64,000 nt of DNA from CALINB01 sp938045325 (lineage in GTDB: Bacteria; Pseudomonadota; Alphaproteobacteria; Rhodospirillales; CALINB01), in NCBI GenBank assembly GCA_038114465.1, contig JAYNQW010000001.1:62001-126000 (forward strand). The letters run 5' to 3'. Made by a program: the position numbers and the translations under genes. Shown piece by piece: positions 58,711 through 64,000 of the stretch. The stretch's first letter is position 1; each line of letters begins with the position of its first letter. A model generated the notes under the pieces. The model did no database searches. It saw only the letters and a program-made list of their open reading frames with translations, and had not been told where the DNA came from.

Positions 58711-60858
58711 ATGAAACAGGTCATTCAGAGCGCCCGCACCGGTAAGCTGGCGCTGAAGGACGTGCCCGCTCCCAGAGTAAAAGCGGGGCATCTCCTGGTA
58801 CAAACCCGGGCTTCTTTGATCTCGGCCGGCACCGACCGGCTGGTTACGGCATTCGCGCGCAAGTCGATGATCGGCAAAGCCAAGGCGCGGCCGGATCTGG
58901 TCAAAAAAGTGATCGATAAATTTCGCCGCGACGGCTTTGCGGAAACCTGGACGTCGGTCATGGCACGCTTGGACGAACCTTTACCGCTCGGCTATTCGGC
59001 TGCCGGCATCGTCACCGCCGTCGGCGCCGGCATCGAAGGCACGTTCTCTGTCGGCGACCGGGTCGCTATCGCCGGCGCGGGACTCGCCAATCACGCCGAA
59101 TTGAATGTCGTGCCAAAGAATTTATGCGTGCCAATCCCGCCAAACGTGTCTGATGAAGATGCGTGTTTTGCCACCTTGTCCGCCATTGCCATGCACGCGG
59201 TGCGCAACGCGGGGGCCGCTCTCGGCGAACATGTTGCGGTCATTGGTTTGGGCCTCGTCGGCCAATTGGTTTGTCAGCTGCTCAAGCTCTCGGGCGTTCG
59301 GGTCGCTGCATTGGATGTTGATCCCACCCGGATCGATCTCGCCCGTCAGTTGGGTGCCGAAGTGTGCGGCAGCATTGATGACGCAACAGCGAACACAATC
59401 GGGCATTGGACAAAAGAAAAAGGTGTCGATGCCGTCATCATTGCCGCCTCGACAGACTCCAACGAGCCGTTCGAAACAGCTGCCGCCATCGCCCGGGACC
59501 GGGCCCGTGTCGTGCTGGTCGGAAAAACCGGGACCGAATTTTCCTACCGGGATTTTATGCAAAAAGAATTGAACATCATCGTCTCGCGCTCCTACGGCCC
59601 GGGACGGTACGACGACGATTTTGAAGTGCGCGGACACACATACCCGGAAGGCTATGTCCGCTGGACGGAAACGGAAAATCTGGCCGAGTGCGCCCGCTTA
59701 ATGGCGCCCGACTTGCCCATGCCCTTAAATATATCGCCATTGATTTCGCATCGATTTGCGTTCGAACAAACCGAATCCGCTTATGAATTGATCACGGGCG
59801 ACGAACCCCACCTCGGGGTCGTCTTGCAATACCCAGATGAAGCCGCCAATGTACCGGCGCAAAAATTTACCGCGCCACGATTAAGTACATCAGGCCATGA
59901 ATGCGTTATCGGTGTCATCGGCGCCGGCGGTTTTGCCAAAACGCAAATGCTGCCGGCTCTCAAAGGCATGAAAAATACCGTACTCCATACCCTGGTTACG
60001 GAGCGGGGTGCGTCTGCCGAGCACGGCCAAGGCACGTTCGGTTTTACCCAAGCCTCCACAGATGATAGCGACATTTTCTCAAACCCCGACATCAACGCCG
60101 TCCTTATCGCAACCCGGCACGACACTCACGCGACCCTAACGGCAAAAGCCCTGCAAGCAGGCAAGTCGGTCCTTGTTGAAAAGCCGTTGGCGCTCACGCG
60201 CGATGACATCAACGACATCGCGTCCGCACGCAACGGCTCGAAAGCTTTTTTTCAAGTCGGGTTCAATCGCCGATTCGCGCCGATGAGCCGGGCGATGAAA
60301 AAATTTTTATCCGATCACGACGGCACTAAATTTTTATTGCTGCGCGTCAACACCGGCGCCTTGCCGAAGGACCATTGGGTGCACGACACCGAGCAAGGCG
60401 GCGGGCGAATCCTCGGGGAGGCCTGTCATTTCATTGATTTAGCGCGGTTTCTAATTGGCACCTCGATTGAGTCCGTTCAAGCCAGCGCACCGCGCGCAGG
60501 TAGTGTGCCGTGCGAGGACGCAACAATCACGCTGCGCTTTGCTGATGGCAGTTTAGCAACCATTGCTTATACGGCGCGGGGTGATGCCGCGTTCAGCAAA
60601 GAACGGATTGAAGCCTATGCCGGCGGCGCCGTCATGGTCATCGATGATTTTAAAAGCTGTAGTGTTACCGAAAACGGCCAATCAAAAAACAATAACGCCG
60701 CCCCCGGCAAAGGCATTCAACAGGAATTGCAAGCCTTCGTCGACGCCTGCCTCGGTGGTGACGTCCCCATCGATGAAGCCGAATTAATCGAAACCAGTAT
60801 CGCAACCCTTGCCGCCCTCGAATCCCTGCAAAGCGGCGAGCGGATCAACCTCACATAA
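58711..60858 (+). CDS. Bi-domain oxidoreductase (zinc-type ADH plus Gfo/Idh/MocA)
   Basis: A 715-residue fusion. Residues 1-375 are a medium-chain dehydrogenase (LPLGYSAAGIVTAVGAGIEG; VIGLGLVGQLVCQLLKLSGV), lacking the usual catalytic zinc cluster Cys near residue 40. Residues 395-710 are a Gfo/Idh/MocA enzyme with IGVIGAGGFAKTQMLPALKG and VLVEKPLALTRDDINDIA (EKP motif) and FQVGFNRRFAPMSRAM. These fusions are common in lipopolysaccharide and capsule clusters, where they oxidise or rearrange UDP-sugars. It is followed 15 nt later by gmhA on the same strand. Confidence 0.88.
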   Translation: MKQVIQSARTGKLALKDVPAPRVKAGHLLVQTRASLISAGTDRLVTAFARKSMIGKAKARPDLVKKVIDKFRRDGFAETWTSVMARLDEPLPLGYSAAGIVTAVGAGIEGTFSVGDRVAIAGAGLANHAELNVVPKNLCVPIPPNVSDEDACFATLSAIAMHAVRNAGAALGEHVAVIGLGLVGQLVCQLLKLSGVRVAALDVDPTRIDLARQLGAEVCGSIDDATANTIGHWTKEKGVDAVIIAASTDSNEPFETAAAIARDRARVVLVGKTGTEFSYRDFMQKELNIIVSRSYGPGRYDDDFEVRGHTYPEGYVRWTETENLAECARLMAPDLPMPLNISPLISHRFAFEQTESAYELITGDEPHLGVVLQYPDEAANVPAQKFTAPRLSTSGHECVIGVIGAGGFAKTQMLPALKGMKNTVLHTLVTERGASAEHGQGTFGFTQASTDDSDIFSNPDINAVLIATRHDTHATLTAKALQAGKSVLVEKPLALTRDDINDIASARNGSKAFFQVGFNRRFAPMSRAMKKFLSDHDGTKFLLLRVNTGALPKDHWVHDTEQGGGRILGEACHFIDLARFLIGTSIESVQASAPRAGSVPCEDATITLRFADGSLATIAYTARGDAAFSKERIEAYAGGAVMVIDDFKSCSVTENGQSKNNNAAPGKGIQQELQAFVDACLGGDVPIDEAELIETSIATLAALESLQSGERINLT

Positions 60859-60873
60859 AGGCCAAAAATCACC

Positions 60874-61452
60874 ATGTCTCTTGATGCTTTTTTTCAAGCC
60901 GAGTTTGACGAGCACGCAGAAGCGTTTGCCGCCACACGTGACGTCGTCGTGGAACCGTTTACCCGGCTTGTCGAAGTTTGTCTCACCGCGTGTCGCAACG
61001 GCAATAAAATCGTTTTGTTCGGCAATGGCGGCAGCGCCGCGGACGCACAACACATCGCGACGGAACTGATCGTGCGTTACGAGGTCGACGGCGCACCGAT
61101 CACGGCGATTGCATTGACCACCGATACCTCCGTTCTCACCGCCGTCGCCAACGATTACAGTTTCGAGGATTTGTTCGCGCGCCAGGTGGAAGGGTTGTGC
61201 CGCGAAGGGGACGTCGCCATCGGCATCTCGACATCGGGACAAAGCGAAAACGTGATCCGCGCCCTCGATATGGCAAAAAAAATCGGCGCTTCGGCCGTTG
61301 GCCTGGCGGGACGTGACGGCGGGCGTATGAAAGGTCTGGCCGATCCGTTGGTGATCGTGCCCGCAACGGACACCGGGCGCATTCAGGAAATGCATATTAT
61401 GCTAGGCCATATGCTGTGCGGGGCTTTAGAGCGGGAGTTTCGCGCACCATGA
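60874..61452 (+). CDS. gmhA: Sedoheptulose-7-phosphate isomerase
   Basis: A 192-residue SIS-domain protein that turns sedoheptulose 7-phosphate into D-glycero-D-manno-heptose 7-phosphate. The family text FGNGGSAADAQHIATELIVR, ALTTDTSVLTAVANDY, FARQVEGLCREGDVAIGIST and SGQSENVIRALDMAK is complete, with normal length. The stop overlaps the rfaE1 ATG (ATGA), so the heptose genes are translated as one unit. gmhB was not found in the window. Confidence 0.93.
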   Translation: MSLDAFFQAEFDEHAEAFAATRDVVVEPFTRLVEVCLTACRNGNKIVLFGNGGSAADAQHIATELIVRYEVDGAPITAIALTTDTSVLTAVANDYSFEDLFARQVEGLCREGDVAIGISTSGQSENVIRALDMAKKIGASAVGLAGRDGGRMKGLADPLVIVPATDTGRIQEMHIMLGHMLCGALEREFRAP

Positions 61453-62441
61453 CGGTACAAACCGATATAATCAGCCTCATCAAATCTTTCGATAGCGCCA
61501 AGATCCTTTGCGTCGGCGATATTATGCTGGACCGGTTTGTCACCGGACATGTCGAACGCATCTCGCCCGAAGCGCCAATCCCTGTTTTAAGCGTCGAAAA
61601 CGAAACCTCCATGCTCGGTGGCGCCGGAAACGTTGTGCGCAACTTGTCGGCCTTAGGGGCACATGTGCAAACCATCGGCCTCATCGGCCAAGACGATGCA
61701 GGCACGGAAATTGAAAAGTTGCTTGAGCAACTGAAGAACGTCGATGCCAACCTTCTAAAGGATCAAGGCCGGCAAAGCTCGATCAAAACTCGGTTTCTTG
61801 CCGGCACGCAGCAAATGCTTCGCGCGGACCAGGAAACAGTCGCGCCGCTAACCCAAAAAGCAAAACAAAATATTATCAAATCCGTTACGGCGGCACTCTC
61901 ATCCTGTGCCGTTTTGGTGCTGTCCGATTACGGCAAGGGTGTTTTACTCGACGGGATGGCGAAGACGCTCATCGAAGCGGCCAACGGCGCCGATGTGCCC
62001 GTCATTGTCGATCCGAAAAGCGACAATTATGACGATTACTTTGGTGCGGATGTGATTACACCGAACCGCCTGGAGCTGCATAAAGCGAGCGGACAACCGG
62101 TCGATAGCGAAGATCATATCGTCAAGGCCTCTAAGTCTTTGATAAAAAAATATAATATTGGCGCGATCCTAGCGACTCGTAGCCGCGACGGCATGTCGCT
62201 GATCACCGACAAGGGCAAGGCGACCCACTTGGCTGCCGAAGCACGCGACGTATTCGACGTCTCGGGTGCGGGCGATACCGTGGTCGCGGCCATCGCCGCG
62301 GCACTCGCCTCGGGTGCCGCCTTAACCGATGCAGCGGCTTTAGCCAACGTCGCTGCCGGGATTGTCGTCGGCAAGGTCGGCACGGCTGCGGCCACCGCCG
62401 ATGAAGTCATCGCCGCCCTTAAACACCAGTCAAACGCCTGA
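61449..62441 (+). CDS. rfaE1: Heptose-7-phosphate kinase (stand-alone HldE kinase domain)
   Basis: The 330-residue PfkB-type kinase phosphorylates D-glycero-D-manno-heptose 7-phosphate at C1. ILCVGDIMLDRFVTGHVERI and SMLGGAGNVVRNLSALGAHV are the N-terminal signatures, and FDVSGAGDTVVAAIAAAL is the catalytic anion hole. The start at 61449 overlaps gmhA. In enterobacteria this domain is fused to the adenylyltransferase; here the two are separate genes, overlapping by one base. Confidence 0.93.
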   Translation: MTVQTDIISLIKSFDSAKILCVGDIMLDRFVTGHVERISPEAPIPVLSVENETSMLGGAGNVVRNLSALGAHVQTIGLIGQDDAGTEIEKLLEQLKNVDANLLKDQGRQSSIKTRFLAGTQQMLRADQETVAPLTQKAKQNIIKSVTAALSSCAVLVLSDYGKGVLLDGMAKTLIEAANGADVPVIVDPKSDNYDDYFGADVITPNRLELHKASGQPVDSEDHIVKASKSLIKKYNIGAILATRSRDGMSLITDKGKATHLAAEARDVFDVSGAGDTVVAAIAAALASGAALTDAAALANVAAGIVVGKVGTAAATADEVIAALKHQSNA

Positions 62442-62920
62442 TGACCAAACCTAAGGTTTATTCCCTGAAAACGCTTTTAGAACACGTGAATGTTTGGCGG
62501 CGGCAAGGCTTGCGCGTCGGTTTTACTAACGGTTGTTTCGACCTGCTGCATCCGGGTCATGAATTGCTACTTCGTCAATCAAAAGAAGCCTGCGATAAGC
62601 TGATCGTCGGTTTGAATGCGGACACATCCGTCAAACGGCTCAAGGGTGATGACCGGCCGATTCAAAACGAAGAAGAACGCGCTAATGCACTTGCGGCCCT
62701 TGAGGACGTCGATGCCGTCATAATTTTTGCCGAAGACACGCCGTTAGAATTAATTATCGCGATTGAACCGGACGTGATGGTCAAAGGTGAAGACTACAAG
62801 CACGAAGACGTGGTCGGTGCCAAAGAAGTCGAGGCCCGCGGCGGCAAGGTGGTGCTCGCCAAACTCTTAGCGGGCCACAGCACCACGGCGATTATCGAAA
62901 AGCTCAATCATAAAAATTAA
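62441..62920 (+). CDS. rfaE2: Heptose-1-phosphate adenylyltransferase (stand-alone HldE nucleotidyltransferase domain)
   Basis: A 159-residue nucleotidyltransferase with VGFTNGCFDLLHPGHELLL (HxGH motif) and NADTSVKRLKGDDRPIQN. It makes ADP-D-glycero-D-manno-heptose from the kinase product. The ATG shares a base with the rfaE1 stop. The stop is 6 nt from the convergent penicillin-binding protein gene. The whole gmhA-rfaE1-rfaE2 unit serves inner-core lipopolysaccharide; its GT9 user may be the enzyme at 23007-23969. Confidence 0.95.
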   Translation: MTKPKVYSLKTLLEHVNVWRRQGLRVGFTNGCFDLLHPGHELLLRQSKEACDKLIVGLNADTSVKRLKGDDRPIQNEEERANALAALEDVDAVIIFAEDTPLELIIAIEPDVMVKGEDYKHEDVVGAKEVEARGGKVVLAKLLAGHSTTAIIEKLNHKN

Positions 62921-62926
62921 AGCGCC

Positions 62927-64000
62927 TCACAGTGAGGAGAACAGCCGCTCCCAGAAGCCTTTTTCAGGCGCGGGACTGTTGGGCGTAAGGCCGGGTAAGG
63001 CCCTGTCTGGCATGTTGCGATGCGCATGGCGCATAAAATTCCGCCACATGTCCGCCGGCAGACCGCCGCCGGTGACCCCCTTCATCGGCGTTGCGTTATC
63101 GTTGCCCATCCACACGCCGGCAATCAAATCCGCCGTGTAACCGATAAACCAAGCGTCACGAAAATTTTGACTGGTGCCGGTTTTACCCGCCGCCGAACGG
63201 CCCAGGTGCGCCTTTTTACCTGTGCCGTCAAACAAGACCCTGGAGAGCATCCGGTTCATACCGGCGACATGATTGGGTGCGATGACACGGCCCGGTCCCG
63301 AACCGGCCCGGCGGTATAAAATTTTGCCTTGTTTATTGCGGATCGATTTGATCGCATAAGGCCAAACGCTGTACCCGCCATTGGCGAACGGTGCATACGC
63401 ACCCGTCAATTCAAGCAAGATGATTTCCGATGCCCCCAACGCCAGGCTGAGATCGCGGCGCAGCTTTGCCGTGATACCAAGACGGCGTGCGGTTTTGATC
63501 AGCTTTTTCACGCCGACCCGCTGTCCTAATTGCACCGCCACTGTATTAATCGATTCAGACAAGGACTGCTGAAGGCTGACGGTGCCGCGATACTGGCGGC
63601 TGAAATTGCGCGGCTTCCAGCCGTCGATCCGGATCGGCGCATCAACTAAGGTCGAGGCCGGGGTCATGCCGGCTTCCAGGGCACCGAGATAAACCACCGG
63701 CTTAAAGGCCGAACCCGGCTGACGCTGCGCTTGAACCACCCGGTTAAACTGACTTTGATGATAATGCCGGCCGCCGATCATAGTACGGATGGCGCCGTCC
63801 GTAGCGAGTGAAACCATAGCGACTTGCGAAGCACTGACAGAACGCGCGGCTTTTGCCATGACCCGGGCAACCTCGTTTTCCGACCAAACCTGCAAACTGG
63901 AATCGAGCGTCGTATCGACAATAATGTCACCGTGGCCGGGCGAGATATAACTTTTGATTTGGCCCAAAACCCAATCGGTAAAGTAACGCGCGCGCATGCG
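62927..64000 (-). CDS. Class A penicillin-binding protein, transpeptidase part (5' end outside window)
   Basis: The frame is open to the right edge, so only the last 357 residues are seen. The transpeptidase motifs are PGSAFKP (SxxK, about 97 from the edge), SESINT (SxN) and AAGKTGTSQNFRDAWFIGYT (KTG). LGRSAAGKTG and the C-terminal WMGNDNATPMKGVTGGGLPA match PBP1A/PBP1C-type bifunctional enzymes; the glycosyltransferase domain would be outside. It crosslinks peptidoglycan. It converges with rfaE2. The apparent ATG at 63997 is internal. Confidence 0.88.
   Translation of the reverse strand, partial: RMRARYFTDWVLGQIKSYISPGHGDIIVDTTLDSSLQVWSENEVARVMAKAARSVSASQVAMVSLATDGAIRTMIGGRHYHQSQFNRVVQAQRQPGSAFKPVVYLGALEAGMTPASTLVDAPIRIDGWKPRNFSRQYRGTVSLQQSLSESINTVAVQLGQRVGVKKLIKTARRLGITAKLRRDLSLALGASEIILLELTGAYAPFANGGYSVWPYAIKSIRNKQGKILYRRAGSGPGRVIAPNHVAGMNRMLSRVLFDGTGKKAHLGRSAAGKTGTSQNFRDAWFIGYTADLIAGVWMGNDNATPMKGVTGGGLPADMWRNFMRHAHRNMPDRALPGLTPNSPAPEKGFWERLFSSL

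Noticed and set aside
59122..59637. 171-codon minus-strand open frame inside the bi-domain oxidoreductase
   Set aside because: The plus-strand frame carries continuous Rossmann motifs; the antisense frame shows no domain.

Overview
The window looks like chromosomal DNA of an alphaproteobacterium, probably a marine Rhodospirillales-like lineage. This is inferred from gene content: TctABC and TRAP-type uptake proteins, sulfatases, MsrPQ, a SirB1-type protein and the gene order thrS-infC-rpmI-rplT-pheS-pheT. There is no rRNA, transposase, integrase, phage module or CRISPR array. Genes are tightly packed, often with 1-4 nt overlaps, and no intergenic gap exceeds 300 bases with the starts chosen here. 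No classical DNA-binding transcription factor is encoded; one histidine kinase and one receiver protein are the only obvious regulators.

Layout. (1) 1-10.6 kb: end of a class-III aminotransferase, then a minus-strand operon sulfatase / isocitrate-lyase-family lyase / leuC / leuD, diverging from a tripartite tricarboxylate transporter (tctC-tctB-tctA), followed by a D-threonine-aldolase-like enzyme and a second sulfatase. This resembles a catabolic locus for a sulfated and/or carboxylated compound. (2) 10.7-16 kb: cobA, an unusual ACP/AMP-ligase/acyltransferase fusion, two small paralogous membrane proteins (one frameshifted inside a perfect 20-bp inverted repeat) and a PAS-like protein. (3) 16.1-23 kb: the translation block pheT, pheS, rplT, rpmI, infC (AUA start) and thrS, with two recognisable promoters and one terminator.

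(4) 23-38.8 kb: two glycosyltransferases, hydrolases, an SDR, a TPR protein, a GST, msrPQ, polA (apparently without a standard start codon), a zinc-finger protein, an orphan ABC ATPase with a lipoprotein hydrolase, two divergent Fe(II)/2-oxoglutarate oxygenase-family genes and a TRAP binding protein without a signal peptide. (5) 38.85-41.4 kb: tRNA-Arg(CCG), then a receiver/PAS-GAF histidine kinase pair in visibly AT-richer DNA with a double dyad upstream. (6) 41.4-50.8 kb: SirB1-type protein, an unrecognised lipoprotein, a six-gene housekeeping operon (SCO, YcgN, DapA-like, M48, YjbQ, peptide-binding protein), cobD and a SYLF lipoprotein.

(7) 50.9-53.5 kb: a tandem pair of degenerate EAL-like proteins. 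(8) 53.7-64 kb: a PPP-type phosphatase and a surface-sugar group: UDP-glucuronate decarboxylase, SMP-30 lactonase, asparagine synthase, a bi-domain oxidoreductase, gmhA, rfaE1 and rfaE2 (ADP-heptose synthesis), ending in the 3' part of a class A penicillin-binding protein. With the GT9 enzyme at 23 kb this points to lipopolysaccharide core or polysaccharide assembly.

All functions are read from motifs and family resemblance by eye; no database search was run. Start codons were adjusted where ribosome-binding sites, overlaps or protein family length argued for it.
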